Source of the DNA: Pelagimonas sp.
GTDB lineage: Bacteria; Pseudomonadota; Alphaproteobacteria; Rhodobacterales; Rhodobacteraceae
Assembly (NCBI GenBank): GCA_025210265.1
Contig: JAOASD010000023.1
Coordinates: forward strand, 62,001-126,000
Direction: 5' to 3'
DNA: 64,000 nucleotides
Of this stretch, positions 35,331-46,643 are shown one piece after another. The notes below the pieces were generated by a model. That model worked only from the letters and a program-made list of their open reading frames with translations. It was not told the DNA's origin and did no database searches. Within the stretch, counting starts at the first letter, position 1. Each line of letters begins with the position of its first letter. Both the position numbers and the translations under genes were made by a program.

Positions 35331-35903
35331 ATGACCGACCTGATCGCCAAGACCGCCATCGACAAGCGCCTGGCCGAGATCATCACCCCGGTGATCGAGG
35401 ATATGGGTTTTGAACTGGTGCGGATTCGCCTGATGGGGGGCAACACGCCCACCCTTCAGATCATGGCCGAGCGCCCCGAGGGCGGCATCGAAGTCGACGA
35501 ATGCGCCAATATTTCCACCGCCGTCAGCGCCACGCTGGATGTCGAGGATCCCATCGCCGATGCCTACACGCTTGAGGTCTCCAGCCCCGGCATCGACCGC
35601 CCGCTGACCCGGCTGAAGGATTTCGACACCTACGAGGGCTACGAGGCCAAGCTGGAAACCCAGAACCTGATCGACGGGCGCAAGCGGTTCCGCGGCGTTC
35701 TGGCCGGGATCGAGGGCAACGAAGTCCTGATCAATATGGAAGAAGGCACCATTGGCCTTGAATTCGACTGGCTGGGCGAAGCCAAGCTGGTCATGACCGA
35801 CGAACTGGTCCGCGAAATGCTGCGCCAACGCAAAGCCGCCGCAGTGGACGAAACCCAATTCGACGAGATCGAGGCCGAAGACGCGCCTCGCGAGGAGGAG
35901 TAA
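35331..35903 (+). CDS. rimP: Ribosome maturation factor RimP
   Basis: 30S subunit assembly factor of 190 residues with [29 protein letters not shown] and the C-terminal SH3-like domain. The acidic C-terminus (ending EDAPREEE) is normal for the clade. ATG 35331 follows AAGGCAGG; an in-frame ATG at 35301 is an alternative. First gene of the rimP-nusA-ylxR-infB operon; the nusA ribosome-binding site lies in its last codons. Confidence 0.95.
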   Translation: MTDLIAKTAIDKRLAEIITPVIEDMGFELVRIRLMGGNTPTLQIMAERPEGGIEVDECANISTAVSATLDVEDPIADAYTLEVSSPGIDRPLTRLKDFDTYEGYEAKLETQNLIDGRKRFRGVLAGIEGNEVLINMEEGTIGLEFDWLGEAKLVMTDELVREMLRQRKAAAVDETQFDEIEAEDAPREEE

Positions 35904-35907
35904 GACT

Positions 35908-37536
35908 ATGGCAATCACCTCTGCAAACCAGCTGGAACTGCTGCAGACCGCCGAAGCGGTGGCGCGTGAAAAGATGATCGACCCCGGTCTGGTGGTCGAA
36001 GCGATGGAAGAAAGCCTCGCCCGCGCAGCCAAATCCCGCTACGGCGCGGAAATGGACATCCGCGTCAGCATCGACCGCAAGACCGGCCGCGCCACCTTTA
36101 CCCGCGTGCGCACCGTGGTCGAAGAAGAAGAGCTGGAAAACTACCAGGCTGAAATGACCGTGCAGACCGCCAAACAATACATGGCGGATCCGCAGATCGG
36201 CGACACTTTTGTCGAAGAAGTGCCCCCGGTTGAACTGGGCCGCATCGCCGCGCAAAGCGCCAAGCAGGTGATCCTGCAAAAGGTCCGCGAAGCCGAGCGT
36301 GACCGCCAGTATGACGAATTTAAGGACCGCGCCGGCACGATCATCAACGGTCAGGTCAAACGCGAAGAATACGGCAATGTCATCGTCGATGTGGGCCGTG
36401 GCGAAGGCATCCTGCGCCGCAATGAAAAGATCGGCCGCGAAAGCTATCGCCCCGGCGACCGCATCCGCTGCTACATCAAGGATGTGCGCCGCGAGACCCG
36501 TGGCCCGCAGATCTTCCTGTCGCGCACCGCGCCTGAATTTATGGCCGAGCTGTTCAAGATGGAAGTGCCGGAAATCTATGACGGCATCATCGAAATCAAG
36601 GCCGTGGCCCGTGACCCCGGTTCGCGCGCCAAGATCGGCGTTGTGTCCTATGATGGCGGCATCGACCCGGTCGGCGCTTGTGTCGGTATGCGTGGCTCGC
36701 GCGTGCAGGCCGTTGTGAACGAATTGCAGGGCGAAAAGATCGACATCATCCCCTGGAACGAGGACATGCCGACCTTCCTGGTGAACGCGCTGCAGCCTGC
36801 AGAAGTGTCCAAGGTTGTTCTGGACGAAGATGCCGAGCGCATCGAAGTCGTCGTGCCCGACGATCAGCTGAGCCTGGCCATTGGTCGTCGCGGTCAGAAC
36901 GTGCGTCTGGCCAGCCAGCTGACCAGCCTCGATATCGACATCCTCACCGAGGAAGAAGAATCGGCACGCCGTCAGAAAGAGTTTGAGATTCGCACCAAGC
37001 TGTTCATGGAAACCCTGGACCTGGACGAATTCTTTGCCCAGCTGCTGGTGTCCGAGGGCTTCACCAATCTCGAAGAGGTCGCCTATGTCGAGCTCGACGA
37101 ACTGCTGGTGATCGACGGTGTTGACGAAGACACAGCCGGCGAATTGCAGACCCGCGCCCGCGAATATCTGGAAGAGCAGGCCCGCAAGGCTCTGGCCCGC
37201 GCCGCTGAACTGGGCGTGCAGCAGAACCTAATCGACTTTGAGGGGCTGACCCCGCAAATGGTCGTGGCTCTGGCCGAAGACGGTGTTCTGTCGCTGGAAG
37301 ATTTCGCAACCTGCGCCGACTGGGAACTGGCCGGTGGCTGGACCAGCGTGGATGGCCAGCGCGTCAAGGATGACGGCCTGCTGGAACCGCATGGCGTTGA
37401 CCTCGAAGAGGCTCAGAACATGGTCATGACCGCCCGCATCCTGCTGGGCTGGGTCGACCCGACCGAGCTGGAGACCGAAGAGGACGCGGAAGAGGGCGAA
37501 GAGGCCGAGACCGCAGAAGGCACCGAGGAGGCCTGA
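35908..37536 (+). CDS. nusA: Transcription termination/antitermination factor NusA
   Basis: RNA polymerase-associated factor of 542 residues: N-terminal polymerase-binding domain, S1 domain (about 130-200), two KH domains ([25 protein letters not shown]), then C-terminal helix-hairpin-helix repeats and an acidic tail. Controls pausing, termination and antitermination, and in its own operon often gives autoregulation. GAGGAGGAG precedes it. Confidence 0.97.
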   Translation: MAITSANQLELLQTAEAVAREKMIDPGLVVEAMEESLARAAKSRYGAEMDIRVSIDRKTGRATFTRVRTVVEEEELENYQAEMTVQTAKQYMADPQIGDTFVEEVPPVELGRIAAQSAKQVILQKVREAERDRQYDEFKDRAGTIINGQVKREEYGNVIVDVGRGEGILRRNEKIGRESYRPGDRIRCYIKDVRRETRGPQIFLSRTAPEFMAELFKMEVPEIYDGIIEIKAVARDPGSRAKIGVVSYDGGIDPVGACVGMRGSRVQAVVNELQGEKIDIIPWNEDMPTFLVNALQPAEVSKVVLDEDAERIEVVVPDDQLSLAIGRRGQNVRLASQLTSLDIDILTEEEESARRQKEFEIRTKLFMETLDLDEFFAQLLVSEGFTNLEEVAYVELDELLVIDGVDEDTAGELQTRAREYLEEQARKALARAAELGVQQNLIDFEGLTPQMVVALAEDGVLSLEDFATCADWELAGGWTSVDGQRVKDDGLLEPHGVDLEEAQNMVMTARILLGWVDPTELETEEDAEEGEEAETAEGTEEA

Positions 37537-37543
37537 TCCAGAG

Positions 37544-38179
37544 ATGAGTCGCGGCGGCAAGGCAAAAGACCGGGAAGACGGCCCGGAACGCAAATGCATC
37601 GCCACAGGCGAGGCCCAGCCGAAATCCGGCCTGATCCGGTTCGTCATCGGCCCCGAGGGGCAGCTGGCGCCGGATCTGGCTGGAAAACTGCCGGGCCGTG
37701 GCATATATGTGGCCTCGGACAAGGCCGCGCTGGAAAAGGCAGCAAAGAAAGGCCTGTTCTCTCGCGCGGCACGCCAGCCGGTCACACCGCCCGAGGATCT
37801 GGTTTCGACACTGGAAAAAATGCTTTCGCGCCGTGTGGTTGACCTGATCAGCCTGGCGCGGAAATCGGGCGTTGCGGTGTCTGGATATGAAAAGGTCAAG
37901 ACCAGCCTCGACAAGGAAGAGGCACGGGTTTTGATCCAGGCAGTTGATGGATCCGAACGGGGCAAGTCGAAACTTTCGACCCCTTATGGCGGAAATTACA
38001 TTGGCTGGCTGACTGCTGACGAACTGGGCATGGCCTTTGGACGACAAAGCGTGATACATGCGGCGCTTGGCGCTGGCGGTTTGGCGCGACGTGTTGTAGA
38101 GGAAGCCCAACGATTGAAGGGTGTACGCATCGGTGCGTCTGATGCGGATCGCGGCGGCAGGGGCCGCCGGAAAGGATAA
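37544..38179 (+). CDS. YlxR/L7Ae-like RNA-binding protein
   Basis: Protein of 211 residues joining an N-terminal YlxR (DUF448) domain, with the ERKCIATGE start and PGRGIYV motif, to a C-terminal L7Ae/YlxQ-like RNA-binding domain (about 100-190) and a basic Gly/Arg tail. In many bacteria these are separate genes in this operon; the fusion is normal in alphaproteobacteria. Likely binds structured RNA in translation or ribosome assembly. It sits 7 bases after nusA and 9 before infB. Confidence 0.9.
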   Translation: MSRGGKAKDREDGPERKCIATGEAQPKSGLIRFVIGPEGQLAPDLAGKLPGRGIYVASDKAALEKAAKKGLFSRAARQPVTPPEDLVSTLEKMLSRRVVDLISLARKSGVAVSGYEKVKTSLDKEEARVLIQAVDGSERGKSKLSTPYGGNYIGWLTADELGMAFGRQSVIHAALGAGGLARRVVEEAQRLKGVRIGASDADRGGRGRRKG

Positions 38180-38188
38180 AGTAGCTTC

Positions 38189-40672
38189 ATGAGCGATAAC
38201 GACGGCAAAAAGACATTGGGTTTGCGCGGTGGTGCCCGTTCCGGCAATGTGAAGCAAAGCTTCAGCCACGGCCGGACCAAGAACGTCGTGGTGGAAACCA
38301 AGCGCAAGCGCGTTGTGGTCCCCAAACCCGGTGCGGGTGCGGGCGGCGGCAAGGGCGGCCTGGTTGGCGCAATGGGCGGAAAACGCCCTGCCGGCATCTC
38401 TGACGCGGAAATGGAACGCCGCCTGAAGGCACTTCAGGCCGCCAAGGCGCGCGAGGCCGAAGAACAGGCCAAGCGTGAGGCCGAGGAAAAGGCCCGCGCC
38501 GAAGAGCGCGAGCGCAAGCGCGCCGAGAAAGAACAGAAAGAGCGCGAACAGCGCGAAGCCGAAGAGCGCGCCCGCGCCAAGGCCGAAGAAGAAGAGCGCA
38601 AAGCCCGCGAGGCCGCCGAGGCCGCCAAACGCGCGGCCGCAGCCCCCGCGCCCAAAACCGAGGAACCGGCCCGTGGCCGTGGCCCGGCCAAGGAAAAAGA
38701 AGCGCCGCGCCGCGCGACACCGGAACGCGATGACCGCAACCGTGGCAAAGGCCGTGGCAATGATGGCGGTGGTCGCCGCTCGGGCAAGCTGACCCTGAAT
38801 CAGGCGCTCAGCGGCAGTGGCGGTCGCCAGAAATCCATGGCCGCGATGAAGCGTAAGCAAGAGCGCGCGCGTCAAAAGGCGATGGGTGGCACCCAGGCCC
38901 GCGAAAAGGTTGTGCGTGACGTTCAGCTGCCCGAGGCCATCACCGTGGCCGAACTCGCAAACCGCATGGCGGAGCGCGTGGCAGACGTGGTCAAGGCCCT
39001 GATGAACAACGGCATCATGGCGACTCAGAACCAGACCATCGACCAGGACACCGCGGAACTGATCATCGAGGAATTCGGCCACAAAGTGACCCGCGTGTCC
39101 GACGCCGATGTCGAGGACGTGATCCAGCAGGTCGAGGACAAGGACGAAGATCTGCAGCCGCGTCCGCCGGTCATCACCATCATGGGCCACGTTGACCACG
39201 GCAAAACCTCGCTGCTGGACGCGATTCGCGATGCGAAAGTGACCGCTGGCGAAGCCGGGGGCATCACCCAGCATATCGGCGCCTATCAGGTGACCACCGA
39301 CAGCGGCTCTGTGCTCAGCTTCTTGGATACACCCGGCCACGCCGCCTTTACCTCCATGCGCTCGCGCGGGGCTCAGGTGACGGATATCGTGGTTCTGGTT
39401 GTGGCTGCGGATGACGCCGTGATGCCGCAGACGGTTGAGGCGATCAACCACGCCAAGGCCGCCGGTGTGCCGATGATCGTTGCGATCAACAAATGCGACA
39501 AGCCGTCCGCGAACCCGACCAAGGTGCGCACCGACCTGCTGCAGCACGAAGTGGTCGTGGAACAGATGTCCGGTGAAGTTCAGGATGTCGAAGTGTCCGC
39601 GCATACCGGTCAGGGCCTTGACGCCCTGCTCGAAGCGATCGCACTGCAGGCCGAGATCCTGGAACTGAAAGCCAACCCCGACCGCGCCGCCCAGGGTGCC
39701 GTGATCGAGGCCCAGCTGGATGTGGGTCGCGGCCCGGTTGCCACGGTTCTGGTCCAGACCGGGACGCTGAAACAGGGCGACATCTTTGTTGTGGGTGAGC
39801 AATACGGTAAGGTCCGTGCGCTGATCAACGACAAGGGCGAGCGCGTCAAAGAAGCCGGCCCCTCGGTTCCTGTCGAGGTTCTGGGTCTGAACGGCACGCC
39901 CGAGGCCGGTGACGTTCTGAACGTGACCGAGACCGAGGCTCAGGCCCGCGAGATCGCGGAATATCGCGCCAACCTGGCCAAGGAAAAGCGCGCCGCCGCC
40001 GGTGCAGCCACCACGCTGGAACAGCTGATGCAGAAAGCCAAGGAAGACGAAAATGTCTCCGAGCTGCCTGTGCTGGTCAAAGCCGACGTGCAGGGCTCTG
40101 CCGAGGCGATTGTTCAGGCGCTGGAAAAGGTCGGCAACGACGAGGTGCGCGTGCGCGTGCTGCACTCGGGCGTTGGCGCGATCACCGAAACCGATGTCGG
40201 CCTGGCCGAAGCATCGGGCTGCCCGGTGATCGGTTTCAACGTGCGTGCCAACACGTCGGCCCGCAACGCCGCCAACCAGAAGGGCGTGGAGATCCGGTAC
40301 TATTCGGTGATCTATGACCTTGTGGATGACGTCAAAGCCGCCGCATCTGGCCTGCTGTCCAACGAGATCCGCGAGAACTTTATCGGTTATGCCCAGATCA
40401 AAGAGGTCTTTAAGGTCTCGAACGTGGGCAAGGTCGCGGGCTGTATCGTCACCGAAGGTGTGGCACGTCGCTCTGCCGGTGTGCGCCTGCTGCGCGACAA
40501 CGTCGTGATCCACGAAGGTACGCTGAAAACGCTCAAACGCTTCAAGGATGAGGTGGCCGAGGTGCTGTCTGGTCAGGAATGCGGAATGGCGTTCGAGAAC
40601 TACGACGACATCCGCCCGCAGGACGTCATCGAGATCTTTGAACGTGAAGAGATCGAGCGTACGCTGGACTGA
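38189..40672 (+). CDS. infB: Translation initiation factor IF-2
   Basis: GTPase of 827 residues that brings initiator tRNA to the 30S subunit. The first 240 residues are a highly charged Glu/Lys/Arg/Ala low-complexity region. The IF2 N domain ([23 protein letters not shown] segment) comes before the G domain, with [12 protein letters not shown] near residue 332, DTPGH and [10 protein letters not shown], then domains II-IV. Length is typical of alphaproteobacteria. Last gene of its operon. Confidence 0.97.
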   Translation: MSDNDGKKTLGLRGGARSGNVKQSFSHGRTKNVVVETKRKRVVVPKPGAGAGGGKGGLVGAMGGKRPAGISDAEMERRLKALQAAKAREAEEQAKREAEEKARAEERERKRAEKEQKEREQREAEERARAKAEEEERKAREAAEAAKRAAAAPAPKTEEPARGRGPAKEKEAPRRATPERDDRNRGKGRGNDGGGRRSGKLTLNQALSGSGGRQKSMAAMKRKQERARQKAMGGTQAREKVVRDVQLPEAITVAELANRMAERVADVVKALMNNGIMATQNQTIDQDTAELIIEEFGHKVTRVSDADVEDVIQQVEDKDEDLQPRPPVITIMGHVDHGKTSLLDAIRDAKVTAGEAGGITQHIGAYQVTTDSGSVLSFLDTPGHAAFTSMRSRGAQVTDIVVLVVAADDAVMPQTVEAINHAKAAGVPMIVAINKCDKPSANPTKVRTDLLQHEVVVEQMSGEVQDVEVSAHTGQGLDALLEAIALQAEILELKANPDRAAQGAVIEAQLDVGRGPVATVLVQTGTLKQGDIFVVGEQYGKVRALINDKGERVKEAGPSVPVEVLGLNGTPEAGDVLNVTETEAQAREIAEYRANLAKEKRAAAGAATTLEQLMQKAKEDENVSELPVLVKADVQGSAEAIVQALEKVGNDEVRVRVLHSGVGAITETDVGLAEASGCPVIGFNVRANTSARNAANQKGVEIRYYSVIYDLVDDVKAAASGLLSNEIRENFIGYAQIKEVFKVSNVGKVAGCIVTEGVARRSAGVRLLRDNVVIHEGTLKTLKRFKDEVAEVLSGQECGMAFENYDDIRPQDVIEIFEREEIERTLD

Positions 40673-40676
40673 TAAA

Positions 40677-40743
40677 GGGGCCCTGCGGGGCCCCTACCCC
40701 ATCATTGGGACATCAAAAAAGGCGCCTCAACGGGCGCCTTTTC
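40677..40743. terminator. Double terminator after infB
   Basis: GGGGCCC-TGCG-GGGCCCC at 40677-40694, then AAAAGGCGCC (40717-40726) paired with GGCGCCTTTT (40733-40742). The second is a bidirectional intrinsic terminator. Confidence 0.8.
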
Positions 40744-40803
40744 TACATCTGGTCCCCAGAGTGAGCGAGGGCCAGGATGTTTACCGGTATGTGTGCAATC
40801 CGC

Positions 40804-40938
40804 TCAGGCGGTTTTGCGAACGGGCAACCCAACATAGATACGATCACCGACGCGCACCGACATACGGCCATCAGGAAAGGTCTTTTCCAACAGGCCCTGT
40901 ACGGAGACGCAGCTACCTATCACAACTGTGCGCAACAT
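40804..40938 (-). CDS. Small conserved-looking protein, 44 residues
   Basis: Short gene, ATG 40938 and TGA at 40804, with a strong GGGGAG site eight bases upstream. The product begins MLRTVVIGSCVSVQGLLEK and continues with DGRMSVRVGDRIYVG, ending PVRKTA. The alternation of beta-strand-like segments and glycines suggests a tiny folded beta barrel. I believe near-identical 40-50 residue proteins occur in other Rhodobacteraceae but cannot check. The rest of the 40747-41097 gap is AT-rich and holds nothing else I can support. Function unknown. Confidence 0.65.
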   Translation of the reverse strand: MLRTVVIGSCVSVQGLLEKTFPDGRMSVRVGDRIYVGLPVRKTA

Positions 40939-41097
40939 GGCTTTACTCCCCAAGGTCAATAACAATTTGAGAGTATGTGCAAAATTTTAATATTTAAACC
41001 ACCAGAAAGCAGAAAATTACGCACATTGGGTAATCAAATAGCGATCTAAGTGTGAGCCCCTATACGAAAGTCGTAAGATTTTTGAGGGATGCTTATT

Positions 41098-41496
41098 TTA
41101 TAGCCAATCCCGCAGGATGGGAATCAGCGGCACGTCCGCCGGAGGCATCGGATAAGATTTCAGATCCTTGGCAGCGACCCATTTCAGCACCTGCCCTTCG
41201 CGCGCTTGCGGAATTCCATCCCATTTTCGGCAGGCGAAAAGCGGCATCAGCAGGTGGAAATCCTCATAGCTATGGCTGGCAAAGGTCAGCGGGGCGAGAC
41301 AGCTGGCCCAGGTGTCGATGCCCAGCTCTTCCTGCAATTCACGGATCAGCGCGACCTCGGGGGTTTCGCCCGGCTCGACCTTGCCGCCGGGAAATTCCCA
41401 GAGACCGGCCATGGATTTGCCCTCAGGCCGCTGCGCCAGAAGGATACGACCGTCGGTGTCGATCAGCGCAACGGCGGAAACAAGGATGGTTTTCAT
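41098..41496 (-). CDS. mutT: Nudix hydrolase, 8-oxo-dGTP diphosphatase type
   Basis: Nudix enzyme of 132 residues that removes oxidised dGTP from the nucleotide pool. The full Nudix box GGKVEPGETPEVALIRELQE (then ELGI) starts near residue 36, and GRILLAQRPEGKSMAGLWEF precedes it as in MutT. Ends WL at an AT-rich region. Co-oriented with argJ, 78 bases downstream of it. Confidence 0.92.
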   Translation of the reverse strand: MKTILVSAVALIDTDGRILLAQRPEGKSMAGLWEFPGGKVEPGETPEVALIRELQEELGIDTWASCLAPLTFASHSYEDFHLLMPLFACRKWDGIPQAREGQVLKWVAAKDLKSYPMPPADVPLIPILRDWL

Positions 41497-41547
41497 GAAA
41501 AGCGCCTTTTCAATGCGGTCCGGCGCGAGGACAGCCCCCGCGCCTTG

Positions 41548-41572
41548 GGTATTTTCAAAGCAGAGAAGCCCG
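41548..41572 (-). repeat. 3'-end motif behind argJ
   Basis: On the minus strand CTTCTCTGCTTTGAAAATAC followed by CC begins a few bases beyond the argJ stop. Third copy of the motif seen after the amidinotransferase and NlpC/P60 genes. Confidence 0.45.
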
Positions 41573-41574
41573 GA

Positions 41575-42801
41575 TCAGGACCGATAATCCGCGTTGATCG
41601 TGATGTAGCCATGGGTCAGGTCGCAGGTCCAGACAGTGGCACGGCCCTCGCCAAGGCCGATATCAGCACGGATGGTGATGTCCGGCTGTTTCATCACGGC
41701 GGCACCGTCTTCTTCGCGATAGGTCTCTGCAACCCAGCCGTTTTCGGCCACCAGCACATCGCCGAATCGGATGGTCAGCGTGTCGCGATCCGCCGCAGCG
41801 CCGGATTTGCCGACCGCCATCACCACGCGGCCCCAGTTGGGGTCTTCGCCAGCCACGGCGGTTTTCACCAGAGGCGAGTTCGCGATGGACAGGGCGTGGG
41901 TGCGGGCATCCGCATCGTTGGCCGCGCCGGTGACTTCGACGGTGACGAATTTTGTCGCCCCTTCGCCGTCGCGCACAACCTGATGAGCAAGATCCAGCAT
42001 CACGCCGTCCAGCGCGGTTTCAAACGCCGCATTGCCAGTGACATCAACGCCGGATGCCCCGGTCGCGCCAATCAACAGCGTGTCCGAGGTCGAGGTGTCG
42101 CTATCCACCGTGATATTGTTGAAACTGCCCGCATTCAGGCGGCTGACCAGCGCCTGCAGGTCGGCGCGCGCGATCTTGGCATCGGTAAAGATATAGACCA
42201 GCATCGTCGCCATATCCGGCGCGATCATGCCTGACCCTTTGGCGATGCCCGCGATCTTGACCGGCTTGCCGTTGATCTCGACCGTCGCTGTCGCGCCTTT
42301 GGCAAAGGTGTCGGTGGTCATGATCGCCTGCGCCGCATCCGGCAGACCGTCGGCCGACAGATTGGTCGCCAGCGCATCCAGTTGGCTGATGATCCGATCA
42401 TGAGGCAGCGGTTCACCAATCACCCCGGTCGAGCTGGTGAAAACGCGGGTTTCGGGTAGGCCGACACGCTCCGCCACAGCGGCGCAGATCGCGTTGACAG
42501 AACCGTCCCCCGCGCGCCCGGTAAAGGCGTTCGAGTTGCCGGAATTGACGATGATCGCCGCGCCTGCATCGCTGTCCATGCCGATTTTCGTCTGGCAATC
42601 CAGCACGTTGGAGGATCGCGTGGCAGACCGGGTAAAGACACCGGCAATCACGCTGCCGGGGTCCATCACCGCCAGCATCACGTCCAGCCGACCCTGATAT
42701 TTCACCCCGGCTTCGGCAGCAGCAAGGCGCAGACCGTCAATCTGGGGCAAGTCGGGAAAACTGGCCGGAGCCAGGGGCGAGACAGGCGCAGGTTTGCCCA
42801 T
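41575..42801 (-). CDS. argJ: Bifunctional glutamate N-acetyltransferase/ornithine acetyltransferase
   Basis: Enzyme of 408 residues that recycles the acetyl group in arginine synthesis. It self-cleaves at the conserved Thr in MIAPDMATMLVY (about residue 190) into alpha and beta chains. N-terminal SVIAGVFTRSATRSSNV and the C-terminal YITINADYRS end are typical. Its ATG directly follows the stop of the parvulin gene (TAAATG). Confidence 0.96.
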   Translation of the reverse strand: MGKPAPVSPLAPASFPDLPQIDGLRLAAAEAGVKYQGRLDVMLAVMDPGSVIAGVFTRSATRSSNVLDCQTKIGMDSDAGAAIIVNSGNSNAFTGRAGDGSVNAICAAVAERVGLPETRVFTSSTGVIGEPLPHDRIISQLDALATNLSADGLPDAAQAIMTTDTFAKGATATVEINGKPVKIAGIAKGSGMIAPDMATMLVYIFTDAKIARADLQALVSRLNAGSFNNITVDSDTSTSDTLLIGATGASGVDVTGNAAFETALDGVMLDLAHQVVRDGEGATKFVTVEVTGAANDADARTHALSIANSPLVKTAVAGEDPNWGRVVMAVGKSGAAADRDTLTIRFGDVLVAENGWVAETYREEDGAAVMKQPDITIRADIGLGEGRATVWTCDLTHGYITINADYRS

Positions 42802-43653
42802 TTATTCCTCCAGCAATTCGATCTTGTTCAGGATGGACAGGTCGATGCTGTCCTTGCTGCTGCGGGTGACATCCGCCCCGTTCACCAGATCCTCAAGATA
42901 GGTTGTGACCGCGCCCTGTTGCAGCTTGCCCATGATTTCTTCGCGCACGGCGTCCAGCGGCGGCACGTCCGGGATCCGGGTTTCGTTCAGCTTGATCACA
43001 TGCCAGCCAAACTGTGTCTGCACCGGGCCGGTGATGTCACCGGGTTCCAGCGACTCGACCGCTTTTTGAAACGGTTCGACCATCATGCCGGGGCCAAACC
43101 ACCCCAGCGCACCGCCACCGGGACCGGACGGGCCGGTGGAATGTTCGCGTGCGGCTTCGGCAAAATCTGTACCGCTTTTGACCGATTTCAGGATTTCCAG
43201 CGCCGATTCTTCGTTGTCCACGAGAATGTGAGAGGCGTTAAATTCCATCCCCTGCGGGCTGTCGGCGTAATCGGCCTGATAGGCGGCGCGGATCGCCTCT
43301 TCGCTGACTGCGTTTTCGGCAATCGCCCCCAGCGCCTCTGCGGCCAAAAGCGAGCGGCGCTCATTTTCCAGCGCAACGCGCACACGACGGGTTTCACTGG
43401 CCAGATCGTCCTGCGCCAGGGCTTCTTGCTGGATCAGTTGGTCCAGGATCCCGTCCCACAGCACATCTGCGGGCAGTTGCTGGTACTGTTCGGGCAGACC
43501 GGCGCGCACACTCAGAACGTGGCCCAGGGTGATTTCGGTGCCGTTCACCGTGGCAACCACGGAATCCGCGGTCATGTCCCCTTCGGCGTGAACCGGGGCA
43601 GCCAGTGCCAGCGCAATCGCCGCAGCGCCCAGTTTCATGAGGGTTTTCGACAT
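42802..43653 (-). CDS. Periplasmic parvulin-type peptidyl-prolyl isomerase
   Basis: PpiC/SurA-like protein of 283 residues. A signal peptide (KLGAAAIALALAAPVHA) ends near residue 23. A helical chaperone part follows, then the parvulin domain (about 135-230) with ASHILVDNEESA, GGALGWFGPGMMVEPF and TQFGWHVIKL. Assists folding of outer-membrane proteins. Forms a transcription unit with argJ and mutT, an unusual partner set without evident functional link. Confidence 0.92.
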   Translation of the reverse strand: MSKTLMKLGAAAIALALAAPVHAEGDMTADSVVATVNGTEITLGHVLSVRAGLPEQYQQLPADVLWDGILDQLIQQEALAQDDLASETRRVRVALENERRSLLAAEALGAIAENAVSEEAIRAAYQADYADSPQGMEFNASHILVDNEESALEILKSVKSGTDFAEAAREHSTGPSGPGGGALGWFGPGMMVEPFQKAVESLEPGDITGPVQTQFGWHVIKLNETRIPDVPPLDAVREEIMGKLQQGAVTTYLEDLVNGADVTRSSKDSIDLSILNKIELLEE

Positions 43654-43692
43654 CGTTTGGTCCTTCCAGAGGGGCCGCGCCCTTGGGCGGCG

Positions 43693-43721
43693 TTGACACT
43701 TTCGGGTCCGACGCTTACATG
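43693..43721 (+). promoter_or_regulatory. secA promoter
   Basis: TTGACA at 43693-43698 and TACATG at 43716-43721, 17 bases apart, upstream of secA (ATG 43828). Nearly consensus -35. The leader would be about 100 bases. Confidence 0.6.
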
Positions 43722-43827
43722 CCGCAGGGGCTTATGCAGGCCGGTCGTTCCCCTGTTTCATATGGGTTGAGTGCGAAGCGGGCAAGCAGATGCCGCTCAC
43801 GGGATTGAGAACGGGTAAAGATAGACC

Positions 43828-46575
43828 ATGCTGGGAAAACTCGCGCGTAAGATGTTCGGCACGCCGAATGATCGCAAAGTCAAAGCCACCCGCCCGCTGG
43901 TCGAAAAGATCAACGCGCTGGAAACCGAATTCGAAGCATTGGATGACGCGGGTCTGATCGCCAAAACCGAAGAATTCCGCAAACGCATCGCCGATGGCGA
44001 AAAGCTGGATGCGATCCTGCCCGAAGCCTTTGCCAACTGCCGTGAAGGCGCCAAGCGCGCGCTGGGTCTGCGGGCCTTTGACACGCAGCTGATGGGCGGG
44101 ATTTTCCTGCATCAGGGCAATATCTCGGAAATGAAAACCGGCGAGGGCAAAACCCTTGTCGCGACCTTCCCCGCCTATCTGAACGCGCTGACCGGGCGCG
44201 GCGTGCATATCGTCACCGTGAACGATTACCTTGCCAAGCGGGACAGCGAATGGATGAGCAAAGTCTACGCCGTGCTGGGCATGACCTGTGGCGTCGTCTA
44301 TCCGCGCCAGCCCGACGAGGAAAAGCAGGCGGCCTATGCCTGCGACATCACCTACGCCACCAATAACGAACTGGGCTTTGATTACCTGCGCGACAATATG
44401 AAATCCGAACTGGCCCAGCTGAGCCAGAAGGATCACTATTTCGCCATTGTCGACGAGGTGGACAGCATCCTGATCGACGAAGCGCGGACCCCGCTGATTA
44501 TTTCCGGCCCGGCGCAGGATCGTTCGGAACTCTATGTCGGCATCGACAAGCTGATCCCGGATCTGGACGACAGCCACTACACGATTGACGAAAAATCCAA
44601 GAACGTGACCTTCACCGACGAAGGCAATGAATTTCTGGAACAGCATCTGGTCGCCCGTGGCCTGCTGGCTGAGGGGCAGTCGCTCTATGACCCCGAAAGC
44701 ACGACCATCGTGCATCACGTCAATCAGGGTCTGCGCGCGCATAAACTGTTCCAGAAGGACAAGGATTACATCGTCCGCGATGGCGAGGTCGTGCTGATCG
44801 ACGAATTTACCGGTCGCATGATGCCGGGTCGCCGCCTGTCCGAAGGGCTGCATCAGGCAATCGAGGCCAAGGAAGGCTGCCAGATCCAGCCGGAAAACGT
44901 GACCCTGGCCAGCGTGACCTTCCAAAACTATTTCCGCCTCTATGAAAAGCTGGGCGGCATGACCGGCACCGCCCTGACCGAGGCCGAGGAATTTGCGGAA
45001 ATCTACGGGCTGGGTGTGGTCGAGGTTCCGACCAACCGTCCCGTCGCCCGGATCGACGATGACGACAAGGTGTACCGGACCGCGCAGGAAAAATTCAACG
45101 CCATTGTCGAGGAAATCAAGCTCGCCCATGAAAAGGGCCAGCCGGTTCTGGTCGGCACCACCTCGATTGAAAAATCTGAAATACTCAGCCAGCTGCTGAC
45201 TGAGGCGGGTCTGACCCATAATGTTCTGAACGCCCGCCAGCACGAACAAGAGGCGCAGATCGTCGCCGATGCCGGCAAGATGGGCGCCGTGACCATCGCC
45301 ACCAACATGGCGGGCCGTGGCACCGACATCAAACTGGGCGGCAATGTCGAGTTCAAGATCATGGAGGCCATCGCCGCCGATCCAGATCGCAACCCCGACG
45401 AGATCCGCGCCGAAATCGAAGAAGGCCACAAGAAAGACGAACAAGAGGTCAAGGATGCGGGCGGCCTGTTCGTTCTGGCCACCGAACGTCACGAAAGCCG
45501 CCGCATCGACAACCAGCTGCGTGGCCGCTCCGGCCGTCAGGGCGATCCGGGCCGCAGCTCGTTCTTCCTGTCGCTGGATGACGACCTGATGCGCATCTTT
45601 GGCTCGGAACGTCTGGACAATGTGCTGGGCAAGCTGGGCATGAAAGAGGGCGAGGCGATCGTGCACCCCTGGGTGAACAAATCGCTGGAACGCGCGCAGG
45701 CCAAGGTCGAGGGCCGCAACTTTGACATCCGCAAGCAGCTGCTGAAATTCGACGATGTGATGAACGATCAGCGCAAGGTGATCTTTAGCCAGCGACGCGA
45801 AATCATGGAATCCCAAGACCTGTCGGAGATCACGCAGGACATGCGCCACGAGGTCATCGACGAGCTGGTCGATATCTATGCGCCGCCGAAATCCTATGCC
45901 GAACAGTGGGACATGGAGGGGCTGTATGCCGCCACCATCGAAAAGCTGGGCCTGAACGAACCGGTTATGGGCTGGGCCGACGAAGATGGCGTGGATCAGG
46001 ATGTGATCCGTGAACGTCTGGAGGACGCCTCGGACAAGCTGATGGCCGAAAAGGCCGAGGCCTTTGGCCCCGACAACATGCGTCAGATCGAAAAAGGCGT
46101 TCTGCTGCAGACCATCGACGCCAAATGGCGCGAGCACCTGCTGACGCTGGAACATCTGCGCTCGGTCGTGGGTTTCCGTGGCTATGCACAGCGCGACCCG
46201 CTGAACGAATACAAGACCGAGGCCTTCCAACTGTTCGAAAGCCTGCTGGATTCGCTGCGCGAGCAGGTGACCGGGCAGCTGGCTCAGGTGCGTCCGCTGA
46301 CCGAAGAGGAACAGCAGGCAATGATGCAGCAGATGATCGCCCAGCAACAGGCACAGATGCAGCAACAACAGGCCGCCGCCGCGCCCCAGGGCCAGCCCGC
46401 CGAGGCAGGTGCCACCACAACAACCGACACCGCAGCAGAGGGCGATGCCCCCACCCCGCTGATCGCCGGTTTCGACGAAACCGACCCCAGCACCTGGGGC
46501 AATCCCAGCCGCAACGATTCCTGCCCCTGCGGGTCGGGCAAAAAGTTCAAACATTGCCACGGGCGTCTGGCCTGA
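43828..46575 (+). CDS. secA: Preprotein translocase ATPase SecA
   Basis: Motor of the Sec export pathway, 915 residues. Walker [12 protein letters not shown] near residue 103, [14 protein letters not shown] near 210, helicase motif [13 protein letters not shown] and [12 protein letters not shown] Gln-rich linker (about 845-870) leads to the C-terminal zinc motif [14 protein letters not shown], which binds SecB or ribosomes. Cytoplasmic and membrane-associated. Confidence 0.98.
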   Translation: MLGKLARKMFGTPNDRKVKATRPLVEKINALETEFEALDDAGLIAKTEEFRKRIADGEKLDAILPEAFANCREGAKRALGLRAFDTQLMGGIFLHQGNISEMKTGEGKTLVATFPAYLNALTGRGVHIVTVNDYLAKRDSEWMSKVYAVLGMTCGVVYPRQPDEEKQAAYACDITYATNNELGFDYLRDNMKSELAQLSQKDHYFAIVDEVDSILIDEARTPLIISGPAQDRSELYVGIDKLIPDLDDSHYTIDEKSKNVTFTDEGNEFLEQHLVARGLLAEGQSLYDPESTTIVHHVNQGLRAHKLFQKDKDYIVRDGEVVLIDEFTGRMMPGRRLSEGLHQAIEAKEGCQIQPENVTLASVTFQNYFRLYEKLGGMTGTALTEAEEFAEIYGLGVVEVPTNRPVARIDDDDKVYRTAQEKFNAIVEEIKLAHEKGQPVLVGTTSIEKSEILSQLLTEAGLTHNVLNARQHEQEAQIVADAGKMGAVTIATNMAGRGTDIKLGGNVEFKIMEAIAADPDRNPDEIRAEIEEGHKKDEQEVKDAGGLFVLATERHESRRIDNQLRGRSGRQGDPGRSSFFLSLDDDLMRIFGSERLDNVLGKLGMKEGEAIVHPWVNKSLERAQAKVEGRNFDIRKQLLKFDDVMNDQRKVIFSQRREIMESQDLSEITQDMRHEVIDELVDIYAPPKSYAEQWDMEGLYAATIEKLGLNEPVMGWADEDGVDQDVIRERLEDASDKLMAEKAEAFGPDNMRQIEKGVLLQTIDAKWREHLLTLEHLRSVVGFRGYAQRDPLNEYKTEAFQLFESLLDSLREQVTGQLAQVRPLTEEEQQAMMQQMIAQQQAQMQQQQAAAAPQGQPAEAGATTTTDTAAEGDAPTPLIAGFDETDPSTWGNPSRNDSCPCGSGKKFKHCHGRLA

Positions 46576-46609
46576 TCAGGCCAAGGGCACCACGCAAACA
46601 GATCTTTGG

Positions 46610-46643
46610 CAGGCCGTCCGCATACCGGGCGGCCTGTGTCTTT
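46610..46643 (+). terminator. secA terminator
   Basis: CAGGCCGTCCG (46610-46620) pairs with CGGGCGGCCTG (46626-46636) in an 11-bp stem with one G-T pair, followed by TGTCTTT. Confidence 0.7.

Noticed and set aside
43732..46560. 942-codon open frame antisense to secA
   Set aside because: secA is unmistakable and uses the opposite strand; the antisense frame has repetitive Phe/Gly/His composition typical of such shadows.
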